Positions 43,538 to 52,685 of a stretch of DNA of 64,000 nucleotides are shown here, in pieces; within the stretch, counting starts at the first letter, position 1, and every line of letters begins with the position of its first letter. Under the pieces are notes generated by a model that saw nothing but the letters and a program-made list of their open reading frames with translations, had not been told where the DNA came from and made no database searches. Location of the stretch: the NCBI GenBank assembly GCA_951813545.1, contig OX638352.1, positions 558,001-622,000 on the forward strand, given 5' to 3'. The position numbers and the translations under genes are program-made. The DNA comes from an uncultured Poribacteria bacterium. Its GTDB lineage: Bacteria > Poribacteria > WGA-4E > WGA-3G.

Positions 43538-44767
43538 ATGCGATCAGATATATCAATGTACACCACTTTGAAAGATGAAGAACTCATTCAACTCGTACAA
43601 ACGGGTGATGAGTCAGCATTTACAGAACTGATGTCGCGTTATAGTCCACGCATCTGGAAAGTGATTATCGCAAATTCGAGACAACGCCGCGATGCCGAAG
43701 AAATCCTCATGGATGTCTGGAAATCCGTCTGGGAAAACATCAGTGGACTGCGGAGTGTTGAAAGTTTCGGTGGATGGCTGCATCGCATCGCTTACAACGC
43801 TTGCAAGCGGTACTACGCTTCATTGCATCATTCAACAGACGAGATGCCGTATAGTTACACTGACTTAACCGATCACATTGATCAAGATGCGGTTGCGCGT
43901 TTCTGGGAAACAGAACTCCACGATGCTGTAAGAGAAGCAGTGCATCACCTGCCAGATAAGGTACGCAGCGTTGCGGTCCTATACTATCTGGAATTGTGGA
44001 GTGTCAACGAGATCCACGCTGAACTCGGATTAGCGATAGGCACAATCAAGACCAAATTAAGACAGACACGCGAACTTCTCCGCAAAGAGTTCGGTGTCGA
44101 ACTTGAAAGAGGGGGAACCATGTCAACCAAACAGGAAAAATCCAAACACATCCAACCGAAAATTAAAGTTATTGGTGTTGGTGGAGCGGGCGGCAACGCC
44201 GTCAAACGAATGATTGAAGAAGGTTCGACAGACATTGAATTTTACACCGTGAATACAGATCAGCAAGCACTCGACAAACACCGTGAAGCAACACCGGTGC
44301 AGATCGGTGCTAACGCCACCCAAGGACTCGGTTGTGGAGCAAACCCAGAGATAGGTAGAAGGGCAGCTGAGGAGGACCGAGAAAAGCTTCAAAGCATCGT
44401 TTCGGATACCGATATCGTCTTTGTTATAGCCGGTATGGGTGGTGGAACAGGGGCAGGAGCAGCACCCGTGATTGCATCACTCGTTCAAGAACAGGGTGCT
44501 TTAGCTGTAGGCGTTGTGACATGTCCATTCAACTTTGAAGGTCAACGTCGCGCTGAACAAGCGAAACGTGCGCTGCAGGAACTCCGAGAAAATGCTGATT
44601 CGGTTGTTGTAATATCAAACCAACGATTGCTTGATTCGATAGAGAAGAAGCAGAAACTGCCAATGACAATACGCGAGGCGTTCCATCTCAGTGATGAAAT
44701 GCTGCGCCGCGGCGTTGAAAAAAGCATCTCGGAATTTCATTCAAGCACCCTGTCCCGAGACACCTAA
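43538..44767 (+). CDS. ECF sigma factor fused to truncated FtsZ GTPase domain
   Basis: The frame encodes 409 residues. Residues 1-185 are an ECF sigma factor (AEEILMDVWKSVWE; sigma-4 VRSVAVLYYLELWSVNEI, then LAIGTIKTKLRQTRELL). Residues 195-409 are the FtsZ nucleotide-binding half: GVGGAGGNAVKRM, the tubulin signature GGGTGAG at 301-307, CPFNFEGQRR, and helix H7 near 381-400. The protein stops there, so the T7 loop that completes GTP hydrolysis, the C-terminal domain and the tail for FtsA/ZipA are missing. AGAGGGGG precedes an in-frame ATG at 44120, so a stand-alone FtsZ-like fragment is also possible. GAGGA precedes the main ATG. No anti-sigma gene is adjacent. Confidence 0.9.
   Translation: MRSDISMYTTLKDEELIQLVQTGDESAFTELMSRYSPRIWKVIIANSRQRRDAEEILMDVWKSVWENISGLRSVESFGGWLHRIAYNACKRYYASLHHSTDEMPYSYTDLTDHIDQDAVARFWETELHDAVREAVHHLPDKVRSVAVLYYLELWSVNEIHAELGLAIGTIKTKLRQTRELLRKEFGVELERGGTMSTKQEKSKHIQPKIKVIGVGGAGGNAVKRMIEEGSTDIEFYTVNTDQQALDKHREATPVQIGANATQGLGCGANPEIGRRAAEEDREKLQSIVSDTDIVFVIAGMGGGTGAGAAPVIASLVQEQGALAVGVVTCPFNFEGQRRAEQAKRALQELRENADSVVVISNQRLLDSIEKKQKLPMTIREAFHLSDEMLRRGVEKSISEFHSSTLSRDT
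44108..44122 (+). promoter_or_regulatory. Internal ribosome site at the sigma-FtsZ junction
   Basis: AGAGGGGG (44108-44115) and ATG (44120-44122) are in the fused frame, at the exact start of the FtsZ homology. It mirrors the arrangement at 33665-33679 in the sigma-clamp gene. Confidence 0.55.
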
Positions 44768-44838
44768 CTTTTTTAGGTAATGCCAGAAACACTTTTCACC
44801 CCTTTTTAGAATAAAATCCGAGACCCCCAGGCCCAGTA

Positions 44839-44860
44839 GGTGCGATTTCCTAATCGCACC
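44839..44860. repeat. GGTGCGATT palindrome (REP-like)
   Basis: GGTGCGATT-TCCT-AATCGCACC is a variant of the GGTGCGGTT family, preceded by the family's CCCAGGCCCAGTA flank. The paired G-to-A and C-to-T changes keep the stem intact. Confidence 0.55.
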
Positions 44861-44940
44861 GGGCATAACCAAAAACGGTAGACACTTCAATAAGAGAAAT
44901 CGTCAACCAGAAATGGTATAAGAAAAGGAAAGGCAAAATA

Positions 44941-47160
44941 ATGCACACCGAAATATTAAAAAGTATTGAGGACATTTTGTCAATAGAGCTCCTCACCCTA
45001 TTTGACCCAATTGCTGTTTCACCAGATGGAACACGACTTGCTGTTGCTATCCAAAGTTATTCCAGAAAACGTGTAGGAACTGGAATTGATGATCAGTATC
45101 TTCCAACCGGCTTGCCTGATTTGCAGGAAGGCAGTGAAATTTGGCTTGTCAATGTTCAAAGTGGCGAATCTCGGAATCTCACGCCAAACTGGGGAACAAG
45201 TTACTGCCCTGCATGGTCGCCGGATGGAAAAAGACTGGCTTTTTATTCGGATAAGCATAGCACAGCCCAAGTGTGGATATGGGAAGTTGGCGAAGATGAA
45301 CCACAACTCGCGAGTGATGTCAGGATTCGACCTTTTTTGGCGTTCACACCCCCACCGCTCTGGACACCTGATGGAACGCGTATTATCGTTAGGCTGCACG
45401 CAGAAACAGAGATAGGCGAAGAACCACCTCCAGACCAAGAAAAGGCATCAGTGACAGTCTTTGAGAGTCCGATTGCTGGACAATCAGAAAATGAATTCCG
45501 ACCGCGGCGAACTGCATGGTTTGATGCGAGGTATCGCGCAGACATTGGCATAATAACAGTTGCCACAGGGGAAGTCCAAACGTTAGCGCACGGATTCTAT
45601 CCATCCGGTATTCGCGTTGCCCCAGATGGAACATCCGCGGCGTTTATGAGTTTTCAAGGAATAGAAAGTAACTCCCAACTATTTTACGAACTCTACCTTT
45701 CGCCTCTGAAGGGTGGTCCCCCGAAACTACTTGCTGACTCGCTCAAATCCGACTGGGGACTTTCGTTCACTTGGTCGCCAAATGGACGCTACATTGCATA
45801 CATGACGGAAGACAAAGAAGCAAAAGATGAACTTTTCCTCATTTCAACAGTTGATGGTAGCCAACTGAATCTCACCGAAGACACCGACATTGAACTGACA
45901 AATAGTTCGCATCCACCTTTATCGCCTTTATGGAGTTCAGATAGCAAACACCTATTCTGGGTTGCCCGAGGCGATCTCTGGCGAATCTCTGTCGCTGATA
46001 AAACTATTGAGAAACTGACAGATGGATTTGACCGTCATGTTGTCCGGATTGTTCGCTGTGCCCGAGCAGACACCGTCTGGACACCGGACAACGCTGAAGT
46101 GATATACATTCATACAGTACACTTTAAAAGTGCTCAGCCCGGTTTTCATCGCGTCAACCTGAAAACGCGCGAAATTACACAGTTAGTTGAAGAAAAGCGT
46201 AATTACAATCCTATGGGTAGAAACATGGATGTAGCACCGCAAACGGGAAACATTTTCTACAGCATTGAGGATGTCTGTCATCCTCCCGATGTGTGGGTAG
46301 CGGATGCCAACTTTCAAAATCCACGGCAACTCACTCAACTGAATCCAAACATTGAAACAGAGCCGCTTGGCACTTCACAGATCGTCACTTGGCAGACACC
46401 CTCTGGCAAGAATCTCAGAGGTGCCTTGTTGCTCCCACCAGACTACGTAGAGGGTAAATGCTATCCATTAATTACGCAGGTCTACGGTGGCAAATTCCTC
46501 TCATATCAATTTAACGATTTCGGCACAGATCACCATGGAGGCAATTTTCTGCTAACGAACCAAGGTTACGCTGTCTTTCTCCCGGATACACCTATGGAAA
46601 CCAACGCGCCGGTCCAAGAGTTAACAGAGATGGTGCTCTCTGGTATAGATACGCTAATTAACATGGGAATTGCCGATCCCAACCGTTTAGGAATAATGGG
46701 GCATAGTTACGGAGGTTACTGCGTCAACGCTCTCATTACACAAACCTCACGGTTTGCCGCAGCTGTCAGCAGTGCCCCGATTGGGAATTTAATTAGTTTC
46801 TATGGACACCTGACGGATGAAGGAGATAGCCAGTGGATTCACTATATAGAAAGAGGTCAGGGCAAAATTGGTGGGTCACTCTGGGAATTCCGGGACCGGT
46901 TTATTGAAAACTCCCCTATCTTTTTTCTTCACAAAGTTGAAACACCACTGTTATTGGTTGTTGGTGCTTTAGATGGCGTTCCTGCTGTCCCACAGGCAGG
47001 GGAAATGTTTTCGGGTTTGCGCAGACTCGGGAAAAAAGCCGTTTTAGCACGATATGAGGATGAGGGACATGTGCCACAAATGGGACGTTATCCAAATGTA
47101 GCTGACTATTGGCAGCGGGTGCTTTCTTGGTTTGATGAGCATTTCCCAGAATCAATATAA
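44941..47160 (+). CDS. S9 family peptidase (acylaminoacyl/prolyl oligopeptidase type)
   Basis: The 739-residue serine peptidase has an N-terminal TolB-like beta-propeller (repeats such as YCPAWSPDGKRLAFYSD and FTWSPNGRYIAYMTED, about residues 15-430). The C-terminal alpha/beta-hydrolase domain has Ser589 in GHSYGGY, Asp678 in GALDGV and His710 in DEGHVP. It cleaves short peptides, often after proline or at acylated N-termini. No signal peptide is seen, so it is probably cytosolic. The ribosome site is AGGAAAGG. Confidence 0.93.
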   Translation: MHTEILKSIEDILSIELLTLFDPIAVSPDGTRLAVAIQSYSRKRVGTGIDDQYLPTGLPDLQEGSEIWLVNVQSGESRNLTPNWGTSYCPAWSPDGKRLAFYSDKHSTAQVWIWEVGEDEPQLASDVRIRPFLAFTPPPLWTPDGTRIIVRLHAETEIGEEPPPDQEKASVTVFESPIAGQSENEFRPRRTAWFDARYRADIGIITVATGEVQTLAHGFYPSGIRVAPDGTSAAFMSFQGIESNSQLFYELYLSPLKGGPPKLLADSLKSDWGLSFTWSPNGRYIAYMTEDKEAKDELFLISTVDGSQLNLTEDTDIELTNSSHPPLSPLWSSDSKHLFWVARGDLWRISVADKTIEKLTDGFDRHVVRIVRCARADTVWTPDNAEVIYIHTVHFKSAQPGFHRVNLKTREITQLVEEKRNYNPMGRNMDVAPQTGNIFYSIEDVCHPPDVWVADANFQNPRQLTQLNPNIETEPLGTSQIVTWQTPSGKNLRGALLLPPDYVEGKCYPLITQVYGGKFLSYQFNDFGTDHHGGNFLLTNQGYAVFLPDTPMETNAPVQELTEMVLSGIDTLINMGIADPNRLGIMGHSYGGYCVNALITQTSRFAAAVSSAPIGNLISFYGHLTDEGDSQWIHYIERGQGKIGGSLWEFRDRFIENSPIFFLHKVETPLLLVVGALDGVPAVPQAGEMFSGLRRLGKKAVLARYEDEGHVPQMGRYPNVADYWQRVLSWFDEHFPESI

Positions 47161-47549
47161 GGAAATTCTGCTAAATGTCCTTACAGGAGATTTATACCAC
47201 ATTAACCACACCGTCCATCCAGACTCGGTAGGGTTTTTGATAGAGTGTTTCTTCGCGGTTTCCCAACCGCACCATAGGTGTCAATTAAAAAAAGACTGCT
47301 CCGATCCCCAGGACCGGTAGGTGCGGTTTCCCAACCAAACCATAAGTGTCAATTTTAGAAAAAGCAGCCATCGCAGCCCCAGGCCGGTAGGTGCGGTTTC
47401 CCAACCGCACCGGAACTTAGACGCAAATCGTGTATGCGTAAAAACCCTCTTCAGTCCCGTAGGGACGGCATGTTTATAGCAGCGTGTAGATAAAAAATCC
47501 AAGCCCCGTAGGGGCGGCATTTGTAGAAACATTCCTACAAAATGCCGTG
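47161..47549. repeat. Repeat-filled intergenic region
   Basis: No gene is visible. Several copies of GGTAGGTGCGGTTTCCCAACCG (as overlapping shorter motifs), TTGACACC/GTGTCAATT inverted segments, and AGTCCCGTAGGGACGGCATG and AGCCCCGTAGGGGCGGCAT motifs follow each other. The same families occur at 29108-29683 and inside the 222-bp element at 29913-30134. Confidence 0.6.
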
Positions 47550-48101
47550 CAAAATCCCTAAATTGACACCTATGGGGCGGTTTCCCAACCAAACCTACCG
47601 GCCTGGGGCTGCGACGGTTATTTTTTTTAAAATTGACACTTATGGACATCCCTAAGAAATTACCGAATTAATTTTTTCATCCTCATGAAGTTCGCGCGAT
47701 GAAGCCCCCGCGAATAATACCCCCCTCGCTTAGCTTTCTCATTCAGTACCGGAAAAAATACTTTTACTATCCTTTTAAGAAGACGCGTCTCTATAAAGGT
47801 GAGTACCACACTGCAGCAATAAACTCCGATATATTTATTGCCATCAGCATGAACATAGGCAAAAAAGTGCAACTTTTTTACATCTCATTTGTAGTACCAA
47901 TCACAAGTATCTTGTCGTGTTTTATGAGCCAACCCAATTAAGGTATTGTCTCACGATTCACTTGATAGATTTCCGAGCATTTCTTGTTTAGAAATGCGCT
48001 GCTAAAACTGGGTAGGGAAACTGAGTTACAGGAACCCGCCCCTACAAGTTAAGATTAATTTGGTATAAATCCCGCAACGGAAAAAAATAAGAGGTAAACA
48101 G
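47550..48101 (+). repeat. Duplicated leader, copy 2 (DUF5916 upstream region)
   Basis: This leader is nearly identical to 29684-30471 but lacks the 222-bp insertion, so it preserves the empty target (one ATCCTTTT near 47769-47776). It carries the ECF-type box GCAACTTTTTT (47869-47879), 8 bases, TTTGTAGTA (47888-47896). The spacer of the box differs between the copies while both boxes are unchanged, which supports their being functional. Confidence 0.65.
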
Positions 48102-50075
48102 ATGAAAGCAAATTTGCTGCTAATCATTATCATCCTGACACTCACTATAAGTTTTCAATTAAAGGCTTTTTCAATCGACCCAACAGTAAAAAAAGATCTA
48201 ACTGCTATAAAAACAGATCAACCCCCCACCATTAACGGTGTCCTTGACGATACTTGCTGGCAAGATGCACCGCAAGCCACAGGTTTCACAGATGAACGCA
48301 CCGAAAAACCAGCGAAGAATCAAACCGTCGCTCAGATCGTCTATACAGACACAGCTATCTACGTCGCTGTTCACCTTTATGACGATATGCCCGACAAAAT
48401 TGTGGCGCGCCAAACCAAAGATCAGACGCGAATTCGCGGCGAAGATTCGGTATCCTTTAGTCTCGATCCGTTTCACACACACCAGTTTTCCGACAGGAAT
48501 TTCTTTATCGTAAACCCACTTGGCACGAAATATGCACATCTCGCCACCGGACGCGCCGAAAAAAGCGAATGGATCGGACTCTGGAAAACTGCGGCGCGGA
48601 TTGTAGATGAGGGATGGGTTGTAGAGATGGAAATCCCGTGGCAGATGCTGGATTACCCCGATACAAAAGAACCGATCCGGATGGGCATCAATGTTGACAG
48701 ACTACAGCAACGCACTGGTGAAAAATCGTGGTGGTGCAATCTTGGCGTTAACGAATTTCGGGAAAACGATGGACATTGGGTTAATGTGCTGCCTCCGCAG
48801 CGTAAGCGTGAATTAAAGGTGTTACCCTATCTGATTGGTGGTATTAGCGAAACGGAAACCGACGAGAGAGAATATACTGCCCGCGCAGGCGCAGACCTCC
48901 GCTATGAGGTTACACCGCAATTACGGCTCATCGGCACAGCCAATCCAGACTTCGAGAACATCGAACAGGCAGTGGAAGGCATTGACTTCTCCTATGGTGA
49001 ACGCTACGTGCCTGATCGCCGCCCTTTCTTTTCGGAAGGTAGTAATGTCTACCGTCTCGGTCAATTATTCCACTCGCGACGGATAATGGATATGGACGGC
49101 GGGCTCAAACTCTTTGGAAAAATTGGTAAAAACACTTCGGTTGGCACCCTCGGCACGTATCACCGAAACAACCAAAATATTATCCTACAAGCTTCACAAT
49201 CGCTAACGGCAACATCCAATATCAGCGCAGCATTCTTGTCCCATCATCAACGAGAGGAAGGGTTAAACAATGTTGGTTACTTGTCAGGTGATGTGCGACA
49301 TGGTAAACTTTTAGCAAGATCCGCTTTCGCCCAAAGTCAGGCAGGCGAATCAAACGGAAGGGACGGGTTCGCCAATTTAATTTACCAAGGACAACTTGTT
49401 CAGCCGTATTTATCCGTGTTTTTTGTGGATTCAGATTTCGTCAACAGACTCGGATACCATCCATTTACGGGGTATCGCGGTCTAAGTTTAGGGAGTTATT
49501 TCCGTAACGAATGGCGTGACGGATTCCTCCGCAGCATCTCTTTCTCTGTTCAATCTGAGGCTTCTAACACCTATGAAGGCGAGGTCTTCCGACGTAACCT
49601 GTCCATATCTTCGGGTATCTTAACGCATAGCGACTACTCGCTTTCTGCCAGATGGTACGGCGGTCAGTTTGAAGAATTCACAGACAGTCTTTTCGGCATC
49701 AGATTAGGGGCACGTGCCTCCGACAGGTTTAATAATGTCAATATTAGTTACACCTGGGGTGAGCAGGCGGGTGAACCGATTTATCGCATTAGCGGAAATG
49801 TGAATCTGCGTGCTTACGGTTTCACCGCTGGATTGACCTCCCAAGTCCAGTGGCATTTCGAGCGTCGCTATCAACAGATTTTAACGCTCACTTATGACTT
49901 CAGTCCTGCTTTAAGTCTCGGCAGTCGTTTAATTTGGCAAGTAGAAGGTATTAATACCTACTTCGCATTACGCCGCTCCGGGTATGCTGGCACAGACTTC
50001 TTTATCATCCTCGGTGATCCAAATGCCCAAGAATTCAAACAACGTTTAGTCGCGAAGGTGATTCGGGCGTTTTAG
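48102..50075 (+). CDS. DUF5916 protein with CBM9-like domain, copy 2
   Basis: The 657-residue paralogue of 30472-32442 has a signal peptide (LLLIIIILTLTISFQLKAF), a CBM9-like domain (PPTINGVLDDTCWQDAPQ) and a strand-rich C-terminal DUF5916 region ending KVIRAF. The last 100 residues and the CBM9 part are almost identical to copy 1, while the middle of the barrel-like region (about residues 380-570) differs much more. Variable surface strands under selection by a host, phage or ligand would give this pattern (inference). It probably shares the ECF-type promoter of copy 1. Confidence 0.82.
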   Translation: MKANLLLIIIILTLTISFQLKAFSIDPTVKKDLTAIKTDQPPTINGVLDDTCWQDAPQATGFTDERTEKPAKNQTVAQIVYTDTAIYVAVHLYDDMPDKIVARQTKDQTRIRGEDSVSFSLDPFHTHQFSDRNFFIVNPLGTKYAHLATGRAEKSEWIGLWKTAARIVDEGWVVEMEIPWQMLDYPDTKEPIRMGINVDRLQQRTGEKSWWCNLGVNEFRENDGHWVNVLPPQRKRELKVLPYLIGGISETETDEREYTARAGADLRYEVTPQLRLIGTANPDFENIEQAVEGIDFSYGERYVPDRRPFFSEGSNVYRLGQLFHSRRIMDMDGGLKLFGKIGKNTSVGTLGTYHRNNQNIILQASQSLTATSNISAAFLSHHQREEGLNNVGYLSGDVRHGKLLARSAFAQSQAGESNGRDGFANLIYQGQLVQPYLSVFFVDSDFVNRLGYHPFTGYRGLSLGSYFRNEWRDGFLRSISFSVQSEASNTYEGEVFRRNLSISSGILTHSDYSLSARWYGGQFEEFTDSLFGIRLGARASDRFNNVNISYTWGEQAGEPIYRISGNVNLRAYGFTAGLTSQVQWHFERRYQQILTLTYDFSPALSLGSRLIWQVEGINTYFALRRSGYAGTDFFIILGDPNAQEFKQRLVAKVIRAF

Positions 50076-50115
50076 ATTTGCTCCGATAGCTGTGTGTTGC
50101 GTATAAACGGTTCAA

Positions 50116-50144
50116 TTGTATTCTCCTGAATCTTATGGTATAAT
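50116..50144 (+). promoter_or_regulatory. Promoter of the secreted glycosidase-like gene
   Basis: TTGTAT (50116-50121), 17-bp spacer, perfect TATAAT (50139-50144). The leader of about 80 bases contains a GAGGAC/GTCCTC inverted repeat. It is a sigma-70-type housekeeping promoter. Confidence 0.65.
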
Positions 50145-50233
50145 GTATCCCGTTGCTTAACGAGGACACTTGTTTCTAACACCTTTGAGTCCTCTTAACA
50201 ACTATTATACCTAAATATTCAGGAGAATTTTTT

Positions 50234-51655
50234 ATGCGAAATCTGTGGGGACCCTACAAACTTATGTTGGTTCTACTTTTATGCATTTTCCTCTACGCAG
50301 CAGCACAAGAAACTAAAGCCGAAAAGGATACAAAAATGGAAAAAAACAGAATCCAGATTTATAAAGAGAACCCGAGTTACTGGCAATATAAAGGTAAGCC
50401 AATTCTGCTCATCGGCGGTTCCGTCGAAGACAATCTATTTCAGGTTCCAAATCTTAAAGAACATCTTGAATTGTTGAAGTCGGTCGGTGGCAACTATGTA
50501 CGCTCCACAATGAGTTGGGTCGATGAAGGCGATGTACCGCCCTTCAAAAAGGTCGGCGATCAATACGACTTAAACCAGTGGAACGACGAATTTTGGAACC
50601 GTTTTCGGAACTTCATAACGTGGACGCACGAGATGGATATTATCGTCCAAATCGAGGTGTGGGCAACCTTCAACTATTACCGCGAACCTTGGGATGCGAA
50701 TCCTTTCAACCCAAAAAATAACAGCAATTACACCGCAGGAGAGACAGCGTTACCCACTACTGTTAACAGCCATCCTGTTGCAACGAGAAACAACTTTTTC
50801 TGGTCTGTACCGAAAGAGCGCAATCAGCAGACCATTCTGAAATATCAGGAAAAATTCGTGGATAAACTTCTCTCGGAGACACTCCAGTACGGGCATGTGC
50901 TTTACTGCATGGATAACGAAACCGCCGTCACAGCTGCATGGGGTGAATACTGGGCAACGTATATCCAGAAACAGGCAGCGATAGCTGGACGCGGCGTTGA
51001 AACGACAGAGATGTGGGACCCGTGGGATCTATCCGATGAGAAGCATAAAGCGACGTTTGACCATCCCGAAACCTACTCGTTTTGTGATATATCACAGAAC
51101 AACCACCAAAAACGACAGCGGCATTGGGATAACGCCCAGAAAATTCGAGCACAACTCTCACCAATCCGTCCCATCAATAATATCAAGATTTACGGTGCTG
51201 ATGGCGGTCGATTCGGCAGTACGCAAGATGGATTGGAACGATTTTGGCGAAATATCTTCGGTGGATTTGCCTCGGCACGGTTCCATCGTCCCGATAGTGG
51301 TGTTGGTTTGAACAAAACGGCGCAAGCGCACATCAAGAGTATGCGAACTATCACAGACGAAATGGACATCTTCACATGCGAACCTCACAATGAACTGCTT
51401 TCCAATAGAGCAGATAACGAAGCCTATGCTTTCGCAAATCCCGGACAGGAATATGCCGTCTACTTTCCTAACGGTGGCTCGGTTAATATCAATCTGAGTG
51501 TGGGAGAAAAGACAGGTATTAAAAAGGGAACAATTAGATGGCTAAATATCGCTAAAAGTCAGTGGACACAAGAAGAGGAAATTCCCTTCAGCGATAGTAT
51601 CACATTATCTGCACCAACCGAAGATCACTGGGCAGTTTTGATACAATCAAAATAA
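50234..51655 (+). CDS. Secreted glycoside hydrolase-like protein
   Basis: The 473-residue protein has a signal peptide ending near residue 30 (LMLVLLLCIFLYAAAQ). It continues as a probable TIM barrel: NPSYWQYKGKPILLIGGS, YVRSTMSWVDEG, EMDIIVQIEVWATFNYY, and LYCMDNETAV with Glu229 in the NE position of the general acid in clan A glycosidases. A C-terminal beta domain (YAVYFPNGGSVNINL) follows. It resembles cellulase-like or DUF4038-type glycosidases. The exact family is uncertain. AGGAGAA precedes the ATG. It may work outside the cell on polysaccharides. Confidence 0.68.
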   Translation: MRNLWGPYKLMLVLLLCIFLYAAAQETKAEKDTKMEKNRIQIYKENPSYWQYKGKPILLIGGSVEDNLFQVPNLKEHLELLKSVGGNYVRSTMSWVDEGDVPPFKKVGDQYDLNQWNDEFWNRFRNFITWTHEMDIIVQIEVWATFNYYREPWDANPFNPKNNSNYTAGETALPTTVNSHPVATRNNFFWSVPKERNQQTILKYQEKFVDKLLSETLQYGHVLYCMDNETAVTAAWGEYWATYIQKQAAIAGRGVETTEMWDPWDLSDEKHKATFDHPETYSFCDISQNNHQKRQRHWDNAQKIRAQLSPIRPINNIKIYGADGGRFGSTQDGLERFWRNIFGGFASARFHRPDSGVGLNKTAQAHIKSMRTITDEMDIFTCEPHNELLSNRADNEAYAFANPGQEYAVYFPNGGSVNINLSVGEKTGIKKGTIRWLNIAKSQWTQEEEIPFSDSITLSAPTEDHWAVLIQSK

Positions 51656-51724
51656 CCATTACCCCGCTAACACTTCTTATCCGCGTCCTGTAAACGTCTA
51701 ACCCAAAAAGTATTCTATTTTTTT

Positions 51725-51753
51725 TTGCATTCTCCATATCCGCGTGTTATAAT
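51725..51753 (+). promoter_or_regulatory. Promoter of the ATP synthase operon
   Basis: TTGCAT (51725-51730), 17 bases, TATAAT (51748-51753). It lies about 65 bases before the first gene of the operon and is the only strong promoter found before atpC. Confidence 0.75.
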
Positions 51754-51819
51754 ATATAGCGTTGTTTGATAAGAGGCTATCATCTAACAAATGTGTTCCA
51801 TGTTCTAACAGGTGCAGCG

Positions 51820-52119
51820 ATGTTGATATTCAAAGAACGGCTGAAACATCTGAAAAATGACAACATTGGGATGTTTGACCTCGCTTCAATCGGGATAACG
51901 CTTGCCCTCGCGATCTGTATTGGTTATTTCGGAGGTAAGTGGATCGGTGGAAAATTAGGCAACGCAGCAGTCGGAGCATATATCGGTTTCGGAATGGGAG
52001 TTGCCGCCGGATTCATGGAAATGTTTCGTTCGGTAGCACGCTGGAACCGACGGCTTGAAAGTATAGAAAAACAGCGTCGTGAAGATTCACACCAAGTACA
52101 GAACACCGAAAAAGAATAA
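51820..52119 (+). CDS. atpZ: AtpZ/AtpI-type ATP synthase accessory protein
   Basis: From ATG 51820 (AGGTG six bases upstream) this is a 99-residue protein with two membrane helices (SIGITLALAICIGYFGGKW and VGAYIGFGMGVAAGFMEMF), the compact AtpZ pattern. A TTG at 51766 is in frame but has no ribosome site. AtpZ with AtpI assists assembly of the rotor ring or ion supply. It is the first gene of the atp operon and is followed by atpI, which is the usual order. Confidence 0.8.
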   Translation: MLIFKERLKHLKNDNIGMFDLASIGITLALAICIGYFGGKWIGGKLGNAAVGAYIGFGMGVAAGFMEMFRSVARWNRRLESIEKQRREDSHQVQNTEKE

Positions 52120-52194
52120 CGTCTGAAAGTATCAGGGATCTGGAGATTTCGGCATCTATAATTCGCCGTTATTTTGGCAAAGGAGCCCCTTACA

Positions 52195-52605
52195 ATGGGT
52201 CCCGTTTTGGAATTTGGCGACCGATTCATCCGCCATGTTTATGTCTTAACAATCTGCCTCACCATCGTCGTTGCTGCAGTATTGTTAGGATTCAAACGCC
52301 CCGCACTCCCAAGTTTTCTGATTGGAAGTGCTATCGGACTCTCGCTATTCTGGTCTATTGAATTCATGGTTCGGCGACTTATCCGGCCCGGGAAAACTCA
52401 AAAAACAAAATACTTATTCGGAGCCATTACCCTCGGTAAATATGCAGTACTCGGCGTGTGTCTCTATTTTCTATTTAATAAGTTAGCGTGGATGAATGTC
52501 TATGCCTTCGCCGGGGGGATCGCTTTAGTACAAGGTGCCATCATTATCAAAGCGATCGGCTTGATGATGACTATCCTTTCAAACAAGGATCCTAATCAGT
52601 CGTAA
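52195..52605 (+). CDS. atpI: AtpI-like ATP synthase assembly protein
   Basis: The start is ATG 52195 behind AAAGGAG; the product has 136 residues with about four membrane helices (HVYVLTICLTIVVAAVLLG, FLIGSAIGLSLFW, TLGKYAVLGVCLYFLF, and a last one near the C-terminus). It matches the loosely conserved AtpI / subunit I family, a chaperone for c-ring assembly. Identification rests mainly on position between atpZ and atpB plus topology. Confidence 0.72.
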   Translation: MGPVLEFGDRFIRHVYVLTICLTIVVAAVLLGFKRPALPSFLIGSAIGLSLFWSIEFMVRRLIRPGKTQKTKYLFGAITLGKYAVLGVCLYFLFNKLAWMNVYAFAGGIALVQGAIIIKAIGLMMTILSNKDPNQS

Positions 52606-52685
52606 GGCGAAACTTGCACGTTGAATTCAAGTTGGGAAGTGTTCGCATTATTCCCACATTCATTTAAGAGACACTAAAACACAAG

